Part shown: in pieces, positions 30,795 to 40,261 of the stretch
Position numbering within the stretch: the first letter of the stretch is position 1
Layout of the letters: each line of letters begins with the position of its first letter
Assembly (NCBI RefSeq): GCF_009258225.1
Contig: NZ_CP043617.1
Span: 620,001 to 684,000 of the forward strand
Source of the DNA: Sulfurimonas lithotrophica
GTDB taxonomy: Bacteria; Campylobacterota; Campylobacteria; Campylobacterales; Sulfurimonadaceae
Reading direction: 5' to 3'
DNA length: 64,000 bases
The notes under the pieces: model-generated
The model's database searches: none
The model's input: only the letters and a program-made list of their open reading frames with translations
What the model was told of the DNA's origin: nothing
Program-made: the position numbers and the translations under genes

Positions 30795-33700
30795 GATTCT
30801 TCCTTTTTGCAAGATGGTGCAGATGCATAGTTTACTAAAGACGACAAGAATGAAGTTCCTAATCCACCAATAGCTCCTGCATATGTTAAGTTAGAAAAGC
30901 TTGCACCTATAGCTCCAAAAGCAGCACCACTTAAAGTATTTATAGCTAAATTTTTATAACCTTGAAATTTAACCTGCCCTGTACATGGATCAATAAATGA
31001 TGAAATTAAACCTACAAATCCACCTGCAGCTGCTCCAGCAACACCAAACTCTCCTGTAGGATCAACAAGATTAACAGGGTCATTAAGAACATACCCATAA
31101 AGGTTAGTATCACCACCTGAGAAGTCTATCGGGTCTTTTGTAGTCCATTTAGCCGCATATGGGTCATATTCACGGTGACCAAAGTGTACTAAGTTTGTAT
31201 CTCTGTCTGACAATCCACCTGCAAATCCAAACGGTATTTTAAAGTTTAGATTTGAATCATTTAGTATATTACCATAAGTATCGTATGTTATCTCTTTTAC
31301 TACATTATGCTCTGCATCTGTAACTAGTTTTAGAGTTCCTACTTGGTCATAGTGTAAGTAGTATGTTTGATTATCTTGAGTTAGGCTTATAGGTACACGT
31401 TCATCTGAGTAGTTGTATCTTTGTACTAAATTGTCATTACCGTCATATATAGCTAACAGTGTAGTTAGATTCTCCCAAAGGTATTTTTCAACTATAACTC
31501 CGTTTACCTCTTTAGCTATTTTTTGGTTTAGTGGGTTTAGATGGTATTTTATAGCTGTACCGTCTTCAAGTGTAACACCCGTTAGAGTTCCGTAAGTGTT
31601 GTAAGTATAAGTTGTAGTACCTAAGCTTGATTGTTTACTTACAAGTTGACCGTCTTCATCGTAAGTATAAGTATTATCTCCATATACTTCTGTTTGGTCA
31701 TCCAGTGTGTAGTAAGCGGTTGTAGTTACTCCGTTTATAGTTGCACTTACTCTATTGCCATTTTTATCGTAAGTGTAGTTTTCAACTGTTTGGTTGTCTT
31801 TGGTTACCGTAGTGAGTCTTCCCCTGCTGTCATACTCGTAGTCGTATGTTGCATCTACACCGTTTAAAGATTCTGTTTTTTGGCTAATCATACCTTTTGC
31901 ATCTCTTTGAAGTTGGTATGTGAGAGTATTATCACTTTTAGATATTAACTCTCCATAGTCATTATACTCTTTGTTTATGTTTAGCACTCCATCACTTACT
32001 TTTGTGGCATAGCCGTTGTCTGCATCTCTTGTGATGTTAAATGCTCCGCTTGAAGTTAGTAAACCGTCATCATCGTAAGTGTAGTTTTCAGTTGCACCCG
32101 CGTATGTTGAGCTTGTTACTAAAAAGTCATTGTTGTATGTGTAGTTTATGCTTTGGTTTAGAACACCGCTTTGAGATACAGAAGTTAATAACTCTCCATC
32201 ATATCCATATACTATTTTTGCATTTGCATCAGTTATGCTTCCTACCTTTTCATCAAAAAGGTATGTATAGTTTACAGTACCTTCAGATGTTGTAGTAGAT
32301 GTAAGTCTATCGTTTACATAGGTGTTGCTTATGGTATTTCCACTTGGTCTTGTTGTAGAAGTAAGCTTACGGTTTTTGTTGTAGGTGTAAGATGTTTGGT
32401 AACCTAACGGTGAAGTTAAACTAGTACGTTTGTCTATACCATTGTATGTAAAGTTAAAGTTAGATGGCGTAGGAGTAGTTAACTTTGTCATGTTGGAGTT
32501 AAAATCGTACTCGTAGTTTTCTGTGGTTCCGTTTGGATAAGTAATCGTAGTGACTCTATCCATAATATCGTAGGCGTAATTTGTCGTCTCACCTTTAGCA
32601 TTTGTAACGGTAGCTATATTTCCTTTTGAGTCGTAAGAGTATGATACTATTCTTGAACCTGTCATTTCTTTAACAACTCTACCTTTTGCATCGTACTCAT
32701 AAGTGGTCGGTAAAAGTGTACCGCTTTGTACAGATGTAGTTAAGCGGTTCTCTTTGTTGTAGCTACTACTTAATGTTCTGCTCTCAGGGGTGGTTATAGT
32801 TTTAGTGGCGTTGTTATAATCTTCAACTATTTTAGTAACTTTAGAGTTTTTAGTGATGGTTTTTGTTTTGTAGTTAATATCTATTTGATTTCCATCATAA
32901 TTACTATGATAGGTTGTTATATTCTTTAATCCGCTTGGCTGAGTTGTTGTATATGAGGAAAGTATTTTTTGCTGATTAAGAATATCTTTTATATATATCA
33001 CATTTGTTTCAACTCCATTTTTTGTAGTAACGTAATTCATTTGATTTTCTGAAAATACAGAAGAAACAGTGTCCCCACTAGGAAGTGATATTTGCGAAAG
33101 TGTTGAACCATCACCTTGTTTCGTGTCTGTAGAGATTGTTTCATCTCCCTCAGGTTTTGTGATAATGTAGGTAGATTTATTTTCGTTATTTATTTTTGAG
33201 AAATCCCAGTTAGCACCTAGATGATCATTCTCCTGATAAATTCGACCATTTTCATCATAGTACATAGTAGCTTCATTTCCATTAGGGTCAATTTTTCTAG
33301 TCATAAGCGAATTATTATCATATTCAAAATTATATACTGAACCATCTTCGTATTCAACTGAATTTAAGTCCCCATTTTCACTTATGTTTAGATAAGTTTT
33401 TTGCCCATTTGGAGCTGTTATCAATGTTGGAACATCATTATAATCTCTTGTAACTGTAGTTATATTTGAAAAATTATCTGTTATTGATGATATCAAATTT
33501 TCTGTATTATGTGTATATTCTGAAATAATAATCTTATTATCATTATCAAAAACTTTTTCTAATATTCCTGTTTTTTTGTTAAATACATAACCTAATTTAC
33601 CCTCAAACACTACTATGTTGTCACTTCTAATACCTATGTTTTGATATTCAGGTAAAGTACTTAAGTCTAATACTGTATCAATATTATATATTTGATTAAG

Positions 33701-36700
33701 TTTATCTAATAAAACTTTATCAGGTTGAAAGACAGTCCAATAGTTATCATCTCTATTTATATCTCCACCATTTGAATTTGTTACAATCATAAAAGGGGTG
33801 CTAGTATCCATTCTTGCTTTCAATTTCTTTTTAAGCTCAGGTATACTTTTTGATGGGTCTAAAAAATTCCTATCTGAAATTCCTTCATAAATGGTTCCTT
33901 TATGTAAAGCATATACATCATAGCCGTTTTCTGGACGATCTTCATATGAAAGTTTAAAATTAAAATTAGAATATGTTCCTAAAGTAGTTAGTTCTTTATT
34001 ACTCTTTTTTCCATCAATAAAATTAAAAGAGATTAAAGATACTGTATTGCTTAAAGAACCTAAACTTGCGCTAGGGTATTTCAAATATAAAGCAAAGTAT
34101 CTATCTTTTAAAATTTGAAAATAATTTAATCTGTTTTTTGGTTCATTTTCAACTGAAAATAAAAGACCGTTTTTTATTTCAATATATTTTCGACCTTTAA
34201 TTCCTTGTAGTATGCCTCGTTCAAATAGACGTAAATATATATTATCTTCTATACTCCATCCATTTGAAATGGTATTTGAACTACTAGTGACATCAGTATT
34301 TATATTTATATCTTTTGTGGTTACCATATCCATCTGGCTTCGTCCTCTTACAGCTATACTTCCTGTCCCAGCTTGTGCCCAGGCTTGTGTAAATGCTGAA
34401 GAAGCTCTATAATATACTAAATTATATTCATAAGATACAATGATTTTGGCATTACTCTCACCTGAGAGTTTATTACCCAATATATCTTTTCCATCCCATA
34501 TAAATTGTAAATTACTTAGTTCTCCTATAGTAGCTTCTTTGACAAAAGTATGTCCAGCTACTTTGAGTTTAACAGATACTTTTTGTACAGAACTTGGAAT
34601 ATTAGACGTATTAATGGATGTATCAATAATATGTTTATACCCATCAACTCTTTTAGAAGAATAGTGAAGTACTTTATCAGTTCCTGCAATAGGTATATCT
34701 TCATGAAATACTCTTGTTTTAGTTGTAATGTAAGAGTTAGTACTTATACCACAGTCATTAGGAGGATTTTGATCTGATACATCAGGTTCGTCTGGAGATT
34801 CTGCATCAGATGGTGGACCATATGGCCAGTTACAATCCCAAGGAGTAAAGTGATTAAATTTACTTCTCCAGTAAGTATTACCAGCTTGATAGTTTGGATT
34901 ATCTTTTATACCTGTAACTTCATCCTCTGTTAATCCATCACCATCTATATCATTTGCCTGACCATCACCTGTACTGTCAAGTGCATCTATAACTCCATCA
35001 CCGTCTGTGTCCAGTAGCTCTACTACGACACCGTTTTCAGAACCTATCCATTTACCTTTATTTCTATCATAGTAACCTACAGGAACTATTTCACCAACAT
35101 TAAATCCTAAAAAGTTTTCAACATACATTACTACCGGTGCATTAAATGTTACATTCTCATCATCACTTACACCATCTACTTTTATATCTGTACAGTATGT
35201 ATAAGCAGTCTCTATTGGTAAATCAGATGGCATAGATTTCGGTGTTTTAAATTCTGTCGCACGAACATCTATACTTGTAAGTTCTCTTGTTGTACCGTCT
35301 TTGGAAGTAACAGTTGCTTTAGTGATTCCATCAAACACTATAGTCGCACTTCTTTGTCCTCTATCATCTACGACAGGAGTTGAAATATGTAACTGTGGAG
35401 TTGTAGAGCTTAAGTCTATAGTAGTTACTTTAATATCTTCTTGAAGCATAGTTACATCATCCGCAATACTCCAGTCTTGCGGTTGTACATAAAGTTTTCT
35501 GTCTATAGTTGTAAAACCATTTTTTTGATAACGCATTGTCAGGTGTGCAGCACCTTCAGTTGCAAAGTAGTATTCACCCTTTGCATTTGTTATTTGTGAA
35601 CCATACTCAGGATGATTATGTATAGTTACTTTTACTCCGCTTAGAGGTGTACTGTCTTCTGCAAGTATTTTACCTGTTACCATTGCAAAAAGTTCTTCGT
35701 CATATTTAGTTAATGTTGCATCTGCAGGTATATATTTAGTATATTGAGAACCAAAATGTGTAAAGTTAAAGTTACTTGTATCTATAGGAGCTTTTACTTC
35801 TATTTGAATTGTATTAGAAGTTATCCCATTTAGTGTAGCAGTTATTGTACTTGTACCTTCAGCTAAAGCATCCAGTGAATTTCCGTTGATACTTAAAATA
35901 CTAGGATCTGACATATCATACATAGCGTCATAAACAATGTCTTCACTTGAGCCGTCACTATATGAAGCGATAAGTATTATGTTAGTAGATTGGTCAACTC
36001 TTAGTATATTTGTATTTGTACTTAAAGATAAAGATTCTAATACTACCGGAGGCTCAATAACTTCTACATATCTAGTTAAAGTAGATTTATTTCCTACACT
36101 ATCTTGTGCAGTATATGTTACAGTGTAAGAACCGACTGTAGTTGTATCGACATTACTACTTATATTTACATCTACAACACCGTCTTCATCATCATAAGCA
36201 GTTGCACCCTCTTCAAAGTAGTTATCGTCTTTATATAGAGTTATTGTACTTTCACCATTTAGTGTAATAACGGGAGCATTAGAATCTACAGGCTTCTCGG
36301 AAACTTCAAAACTATAATGAATGTGCTTAAGTTTAAATTTTTTATGTTTATGTCCATCTTTTTGTATTTTTATTAGATTTTTAAATGCAACTCTATATTT
36401 TCCTTCTAATAGTTGTTTATTTGGAGTGAAACTTATAGTTTTTGTATTTTCATTATAAGAAAGTTCACCATGAACTCTTTTTCTTTTACCGGATATTTTT
36501 TTTACGATAATATTGTTTTTTCTTACACATAATGGATCAATATCATCATCAAAGGTTGCTGTAATAATAATATCCGGAGATACATTTTTTTCATTAGCTT
36601 TTGGAGTAAAAGTTATATGTTCCAAAGTATTGGTTTCTTTTTTATGATGAAAATTAAAAAAGTCAAACCATCCAGCGGATAGCGGTTGTGTTAAGACAAA

Positions 36701-36733
36701 CAATAATGTAAATACAAACAATAAACTTCTCAT
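30785..36733 (-). CDS. Secreted giant Rhs/YD-repeat toxin with Ig-like N-terminus
   Basis: A 1982-residue polymorphic toxin. In order: Sec signal peptide (1-20, ending LSAGW); SbsA-type Ig-like domain (about 38-145); DUF5011-like domain (about 152-225, ITLNGESTITLYKDD); Big_2 Ig-like domain (about 230-312); carboxypeptidase-regulatory-like domain (about 350-415); an Asp-rich thrombospondin-3-like calcium stretch (DTDGDGVIDALDSTGDGQ); a long linker; many YD repeats (about 1130-1800, such as YTYDDDGLLTS and YDYEYDSRGRLT); the Rhs core end [20 protein letters not shown]; and an 88-residue tip (1895-1982), glycine- and alanine-rich and hydrophobic, possibly membrane-active. No PAAR or type VI features are present, so export is probably Sec followed by an unknown step. 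The tip is toxic by analogy only. Confidence 0.88.
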   Translation of the reverse strand: MRSLLFVFTLLFVLTQPLSAGWFDFFNFHHKKETNTLEHITFTPKANEKNVSPDIIITATFDDDIDPLCVRKNNIIVKKISGKRKRVHGELSYNENTKTISFTPNKQLLEGKYRVAFKNLIKIQKDGHKHKKFKLKHIHYSFEVSEKPVDSNAPVITLNGESTITLYKDDNYFEEGATAYDDEDGVVDVNISSNVDTTTVGSYTVTYTAQDSVGNKSTLTRYVEVIEPPVVLESLSLSTNTNILRVDQSTNIILIASYSDGSSEDIVYDAMYDMSDPSILSINGNSLDALAEGTSTITATLNGITSNTIQIEVKAPIDTSNFNFTHFGSQYTKYIPADATLTKYDEELFAMVTGKILAEDSTPLSGVKVTIHNHPEYGSQITNAKGEYYFATEGAAHLTMRYQKNGFTTIDRKLYVQPQDWSIADDVTMLQEDIKVTTIDLSSTTPQLHISTPVVDDRGQRSATIVFDGITKATVTSKDGTTRELTSIDVRATEFKTPKSMPSDLPIETAYTYCTDIKVDGVSDDENVTFNAPVVMYVENFLGFNVGEIVPVGYYDRNKGKWIGSENGVVVELLDTDGDGVIDALDSTGDGQANDIDGDGLTEDEVTGIKDNPNYQAGNTYWRSKFNHFTPWDCNWPYGPPSDAESPDEPDVSDQNPPNDCGISTNSYITTKTRVFHEDIPIAGTDKVLHYSSKRVDGYKHIIDTSINTSNIPSSVQKVSVKLKVAGHTFVKEATIGELSNLQFIWDGKDILGNKLSGESNAKIIVSYEYNLVYYRASSAFTQAWAQAGTGSIAVRGRSQMDMVTTKDININTDVTSSSNTISNGWSIEDNIYLRLFERGILQGIKGRKYIEIKNGLLFSVENEPKNRLNYFQILKDRYFALYLKYPSASLGSLSNTVSLISFNFIDGKKSNKELTTLGTYSNFNFKLSYEDRPENGYDVYALHKGTIYEGISDRNFLDPSKSIPELKKKLKARMDTSTPFMIVTNSNGGDINRDDNYWTVFQPDKVLLDKLNQIYNIDTVLDLSTLPEYQNIGIRSDNIVVFEGKLGYVFNKKTGILEKVFDNDNKIIISEYTHNTENLISSITDNFSNITTVTRDYNDVPTLITAPNGQKTYLNISENGDLNSVEYEDGSVYNFEYDNNSLMTRKIDPNGNEATMYYDENGRIYQENDHLGANWDFSKINNENKSTYIITKPEGDETISTDTKQGDGSTLSQISLPSGDTVSSVFSENQMNYVTTKNGVETNVIYIKDILNQQKILSSYTTTQPSGLKNITTYHSNYDGNQIDINYKTKTITKNSKVTKIVEDYNNATKTITTPESRTLSSSYNKENRLTTSVQSGTLLPTTYEYDAKGRVVKEMTGSRIVSYSYDSKGNIATVTNAKGETTNYAYDIMDRVTTITYPNGTTENYEYDFNSNMTKLTTPTPSNFNFTYNGIDKRTSLTSPLGYQTSYTYNKNRKLTSTTRPSGNTISNTYVNDRLTSTTTSEGTVNYTYLFDEKVGSITDANAKIVYGYDGELLTSVSQSGVLNQSINYTYNNDFLVTSSTYAGATENYTYDDDGLLTSSGAFNITRDADNGYATKVSDGVLNINKEYNDYGELISKSDNTLTYQLQRDAKGMISQKTESLNGVDATYDYEYDSRGRLTTVTKDNQTVENYTYDKNGNRVSATINGVTTTAYYTLDDQTEVYGDNTYTYDEDGQLVSKQSSLGTTTYTYNTYGTLTGVTLEDGTAIKYHLNPLNQKIAKEVNGVIVEKYLWENLTTLLAIYDGNDNLVQRYNYSDERVPISLTQDNQTYYLHYDQVGTLKLVTDAEHNVVKEITYDTYGNILNDSNLNFKIPFGFAGGLSDRDTNLVHFGHREYDPYAAKWTTKDPIDFSGGDTNLYGYVLNDPVNLVDPTGEFGVAGAAAGGFVGLISSFIDPCTGQVKFQGYKNLAINTLSGAAFGAIGASFSNLTYAGAIGGLGTSFLSSLVNYASAPSCKKEESCQ

Positions 36734-36898
36734 TATACTTCCTCTATTTTATGAAATAAATATAACAACTAATACAAAATAATATATTTAGTTGAAAAAT
36801 AACCTTAAAAAATCCTAACTATTTTTTGCTTACCTGTGTCTTAATTTTTAATTAATTTTAATAAAATTTAATTATTTGTGAAAAATATACTTTTAATT

Positions 36899-36922
36899 CA
36901 TTATATATTAAGATATATAACG
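36899..36922. promoter_or_regulatory. ModE-like operator before modE
   Basis: CATTATATA-TTAAGA-TATATAACG is a near-perfect palindrome of 9-base halves with a 6-base spacer, matching the TATATA/TATATAACG pattern of ModE operators. It lies 33 bases before the modE ATG, suggesting autoregulation. The rest of the 36734-36898 gap is A/T-rich and should hold the start signals of the divergent Rhs gene, but I see no clear one. Confidence 0.7.
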
Positions 36923-36954
36923 CTACTATTTTCTAAATTTAAAGGTTTTAAAAA

Positions 36955-37737
36955 ATGGAATTTACTTCATCGTTAACACTGTTTAACTCAGATGTACCTT
37001 TTTTACTTGAGAAAAGGATAGCACTGCTTCAAGCTATTGAAGCATCGGGCTCGATCTCAAAGGCTGCAAAAATGGTACCTATGAGTTATAAGGCTGCATG
37101 GGATGCCATAGATGCTATAAACAATCTTTGTCCTCATGCAGTAGTTAGCAGAGAAACAGGCGGAAAAGGCGGAGGCGGAACTAAGATAACGCCATATGGG
37201 CACAACCTTATTAAAACCTATCTGCTTTTACAAAAAGAACATAAAAAATTTTTAGACTCTCTTTCAAAAAATACAGACTTTGACAAAGGGACTATAAAAT
37301 CACTGCAAAGGTTTTCAATGAATATAAGTGCGAGAAACAAAATACACGGAAAAATAGAGCTTATAGAATCAGGCAAGGTTAATGCACAAGTATATGTAAA
37401 GTTAAAAAGCGGTTATACGATAGTATCGGTTATAACAAATTCTGCGGTTAAAGAGTTAGAGTTGAAGCTCGGCGATGAAGTTAGTGCCATCTTTAAATCA
37501 AGCTCGGTTATATTAAGTACGGACAATGCACTCTCAATTAGTGCCAGAAATAAATTCAAAGGTATTATAGATGCCGTCTCTTTTGGAGAGGTAAACAGTG
37601 AAGTTGTTGTGGATATTGGAAATGATGACAAGCTCGTAGCCGTAATAACAAGTTCATCGGTAGATGCACTGGATTTAAAAAAAGATAAGGAGGTTAGTTT
37701 GATTATCAAATCTTCAGATGTTATGATAGGAAAATAA
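36955..37737 (+). CDS. modE: Molybdate-responsive regulator ModE
   Basis: A 260-residue protein. Residues 1-110 are the LysR-like winged helix of ModE (LLQAIEASGSISKAAKMVPMSYKAAWDAID, then the TGGKGGGGTKITPYG wing). Residues about 120-190 and 195-258 are two Mop/TOBE molybdate-binding domains, each beginning with an S-A-R-N-K motif. With molybdate bound, ModE represses uptake genes and can activate molybdoenzyme genes. ModE-like operators flank the gene on both sides. Confidence 0.92.
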   Translation: MEFTSSLTLFNSDVPFLLEKRIALLQAIEASGSISKAAKMVPMSYKAAWDAIDAINNLCPHAVVSRETGGKGGGGTKITPYGHNLIKTYLLLQKEHKKFLDSLSKNTDFDKGTIKSLQRFSMNISARNKIHGKIELIESGKVNAQVYVKLKSGYTIVSVITNSAVKELELKLGDEVSAIFKSSSVILSTDNALSISARNKFKGIIDAVSFGEVNSEVVVDIGNDDKLVAVITSSSVDALDLKKDKEVSLIIKSSDVMIGK

Positions 37738-37765
37738 TATAGTGAAGATATTTTTTTATATAAGG

Positions 37766-37789
37766 CGTTATATATTCAAGTATATAATG
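37766..37789. promoter_or_regulatory. ModE-like operator before the porin-modA pair
   Basis: CGTTATATA-TTCAAG-TATATAATG is the same 9-6-9 palindrome as the one before modE, with the outer CG and CA/TG ends exchanged. It lies 93 bases before the porin start, placing the porin and modA under molybdate control. Confidence 0.72.
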
Positions 37790-37803
37790 AAACAATGGGA
37801 ACC

Positions 37804-37843
37804 CTGCAGCGGCAACTGCAGAGTAAATGCTTTGGTATAAGCA
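37804..37843 (+). other. Structured 5' leader of the porin-modA transcript
   Basis: CTGCAG-CGGCAA-CTGCAG (37804-37821) and TGCTT-TGGTAT-AAGCA (37828-37843) form two stem-loops between the ModE operator and the porin gene. I cannot match it to the Moco/tungsten riboswitch or another known class. It may only stabilise the transcript. Confidence 0.4.
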
Positions 37844-37881
37844 GCTAAAAGTATAACAAATAAAATAATAAAGGAAACTAA

Positions 37882-39339
37882 ATGAATAAAAGTATTAAGT
37901 TTATAACTTTTATTGCATCCGCCGTATGTTTTGCATCTACGGTATATGCAGATGATGACGTGTCAAAATACACTTTAAAAACAAACTATCAATTAGTGTT
38001 CAACAAAACACCTAAATCGGTAGATAATTTTTCGGATATGTTTAAAAACGGAATGTTCTACGGCAGGCTCCGTTCAAACACTTTTTATTTTAAATGGGAT
38101 AAGGAAAACAGCTCCCAAGATTCACATACAATAAGTGGACTCGGAGGCTCACTGTTGTATAAAAGTGCAAATTTTTCAGGTTTTGATTTTCATACGGGTT
38201 TGTATTTCTCAAAAGCATTTTTTGATCAGAACAGCAGCCCTGTAAATAGACTAAAAGCAGGGAAAGACGTTTTTAGCAGATATGATTATACAAATACGGG
38301 AAATAAGTCTATGGCTGTGTTGGGAGAAGCATATGTAAGTTATAAAGGTTTTGCAAAAACAGATATTAAACTCGGAAGACAATTGGTTGAGACATTTTAT
38401 ACAAAATCAAACGATACAAAGATGATACCAAATACCTTTGATGCAATAGTTCTTGAGAGTAAAGCCATCAGTGATACAAACATAAAACTTGCATATCTTG
38501 CAAAACAAAAACTGCGTGATCATACCCAGTCGCATTCTGTACTAATGTATGCAGATGCAAATGCATTTAGCTCGTTAAATCCCTCATGGAACGGCAATGA
38601 TGATTCGGCTATGCACAAAGGACTTACATACACGGCACTTAAAGCAGCTGGTAAAGATACAGACAGCCCTCTGATAGTCTTTGATTTTCAAAACAAGTCT
38701 ATAGATAACTTAAAAGTAGATGCTGCGTTTTACACCGTGCCTGAGTTGTTATCAGAGGCTATGCTTGAGTTAAACTACAAAGTAAAGCTGGCAGGCTTTA
38801 GCATAAGCCCCGGTGTGCGTTATATAAAACAGTTTGACGATGACGCGGGAAAGATAGGTGGTGCGGCGTATGACGGCACTACGGATGGATATAAAGATCC
38901 GTTTTCGCTAGATTCTCAAATGATTGCAGCAAGGATAGTTGGAACTTATGATATTTACAAATTAAATATAGGCTATTCAAAAGTTTTTGACGAAGCGGAT
39001 TTGATAACACCTTGGAGAGGATTCCCGACTTCTGGATATACACGTTCAATGGCCCGTTATAACTGGATGGCAAATACAAAAAGTTATCGTATGGAACTAA
39101 CTATGAATAGTAATAAAAAAGGTATATACAAAGATATGTTCATCCAAGCTTCGATTTTGCATACGGATGCAGATGAGAATAAGGGAAAATATGATGAGAA
39201 TTACTATTATCTTGGTTTTGTACAAAATCTTGAAGATATGCAGGATTTACAGTGGAGACTAAGACTTGGGTATGCAGATACGAAAAAGACAGATGCAGAC
39301 AGTTTGGATGCACGTTTTGAGATTAACTATTTATTTTAA
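37882..39339 (+). CDS. Outer-membrane porin, Campylobacterota Opr type
   Basis: A 485-residue protein with a Sec signal peptide (1-24, ending VYADD), repeated amphipathic strands with aromatic girdles (NTFYFKWDKENS, NYYYLGFVQNLED, LQWRLRLGYADT) and a C-terminal phenylalanine (INYLF) that marks beta-barrel outer-membrane proteins. The set resembles OprD-like porins. Between a ModE operator and modA it is likely to be a molybdate or oxyanion entry channel; that role is inferred from position. It has an AAAGGAAA site. Confidence 0.8.
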   Translation: MNKSIKFITFIASAVCFASTVYADDDVSKYTLKTNYQLVFNKTPKSVDNFSDMFKNGMFYGRLRSNTFYFKWDKENSSQDSHTISGLGGSLLYKSANFSGFDFHTGLYFSKAFFDQNSSPVNRLKAGKDVFSRYDYTNTGNKSMAVLGEAYVSYKGFAKTDIKLGRQLVETFYTKSNDTKMIPNTFDAIVLESKAISDTNIKLAYLAKQKLRDHTQSHSVLMYADANAFSSLNPSWNGNDDSAMHKGLTYTALKAAGKDTDSPLIVFDFQNKSIDNLKVDAAFYTVPELLSEAMLELNYKVKLAGFSISPGVRYIKQFDDDAGKIGGAAYDGTTDGYKDPFSLDSQMIAARIVGTYDIYKLNIGYSKVFDEADLITPWRGFPTSGYTRSMARYNWMANTKSYRMELTMNSNKKGIYKDMFIQASILHTDADENKGKYDENYYYLGFVQNLEDMQDLQWRLRLGYADTKKTDADSLDARFEINYLF

Positions 39340-39349
39340 AGGATAAAAA

Positions 39350-40099
39350 ATGATGAAAAAAATAATTATCGGAAGTTTAGTATGTGTTGCATCTTTATAT
39401 GCCGGAAGTATAAATATAGCAGTAGCTGCAAATGTAAGTTATGCAATTGACACTCTAAAAGAAGAGTTTAAAAAGTCCAATCCAAATACAGAGGTAAGAG
39501 TTACACTTGGAAGCAGCGGAAAACTGACCGCTCAGATAAAACACGGCGCTCCGTATCAGCTTTTTATGTCGGCAAATATGAAATATCCGGAAGCTCTATA
39601 CGCAGATAAGATAGCTGTTACAAAACCTGTGATTTATGCACAAGGGAGTCTTGCATACCTAAGTAATAAAAAACAAAATTTCAACAGTGGTATAAATATC
39701 GTTAAAAACCCAAATATAGAAAAAATAGCAGTAGCAAATCCAAAAACCGCACCCTATGGAAAAGCAGCTGTTGAAGCTATGAAAAACGGTGGTGTTTATA
39801 AAGATGTAAAATACAAATTAGTATATGCGGAGTCTATTTCACAAACAGTATCTTATGCAGTTACGGCTACCGATATAGGTTTTGTAGCAAAGTCATCACT
39901 TTACAGTCCTAAAATGAAACACTTTAAAGAGGGAATAAACTGGACAGATGTAGATGCAAAGCTTTATACGCCTATAAATCAGGGTATAGTAGTTTTAAAA
40001 GAGGGTAAAAAAAATCAAGAAGTGCTTGCTTTTTATGACTTTATTTTAAGTCAAAAGGCAAAAGAGATACTTAGAAAATTTGGATATTTAGTACCGTAG
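39350..40099 (+). CDS. modA: Molybdate ABC transporter substrate-binding protein ModA
   Basis: A 249-residue periplasmic binding protein. The signal peptide is residues 1-18 (ending LYAGS). The ModA pattern follows: INIAVAANVSYAIDTLKEEF, VTLGSSGKLTAQIKHGAPYQLFMSA with the anion-binding serines, and VAVANPKTAPYGKAA. It follows the porin by 10 bases. The membrane and ATPase genes modB and modC are not next to it, so they must lie elsewhere. Confidence 0.9.
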   Translation: MMKKIIIGSLVCVASLYAGSINIAVAANVSYAIDTLKEEFKKSNPNTEVRVTLGSSGKLTAQIKHGAPYQLFMSANMKYPEALYADKIAVTKPVIYAQGSLAYLSNKKQNFNSGINIVKNPNIEKIAVANPKTAPYGKAAVEAMKNGGVYKDVKYKLVYAESISQTVSYAVTATDIGFVAKSSLYSPKMKHFKEGINWTDVDAKLYTPINQGIVVLKEGKKNQEVLAFYDFILSQKAKEILRKFGYLVP

Positions 40100-40117
40100 T
40101 CTATTTTAAATCTCTAA

Positions 40118-40132
40118 GGAACAATATATGTA
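40118..40132 (+). promoter_or_regulatory. Sigma-54-like promoter of the small peptide/AKR operon
   Basis: GGAACAATATATGTA, with the same layout as the nifH element, 35 bases before the ATG of the 30-residue gene. It separates modA control from the nif genes that follow. Confidence 0.62.
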
Positions 40133-40167
40133 TAGGTTTATGCATATATTATTTTTTTGGAGATTAA

Positions 40168-40260
40168 ATGGAAATTTATTTATTATTACCACTAGCATTA
40201 TTAACATACTTAACAACTATTATAATCTATGTAAAAAAAGTTGAAAGCAAAAGAGCTTAA
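40168..40260 (+). CDS. 30-residue membrane peptide under a nif-type promoter
   Basis: The ATG at 40168 has GGAG six bases ahead and opens a 30-residue frame ending at TAA 40258-40260. The product has one hydrophobic span (IYLLLPLALLTYLTTIIIYV) and a basic tail (KKVESKRA). The next gene starts one base after its stop, so translation of the two is probably coupled. I do not recognise the family. The sigma-54-like element makes expression during nitrogen fixation likely. Confidence 0.6.
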   Translation: MEIYLLLPLALLTYLTTIIIYVKKVESKRA

Positions 40261-40261
40261 G

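Noticed and set aside
25833-36733. Insertion sequence or transposon carrying the Rhs locus
   Set aside because: No transposase, integrase or long terminal repeats are visible. The repeats are homologous Rhs core sequences and short boundary repeats.
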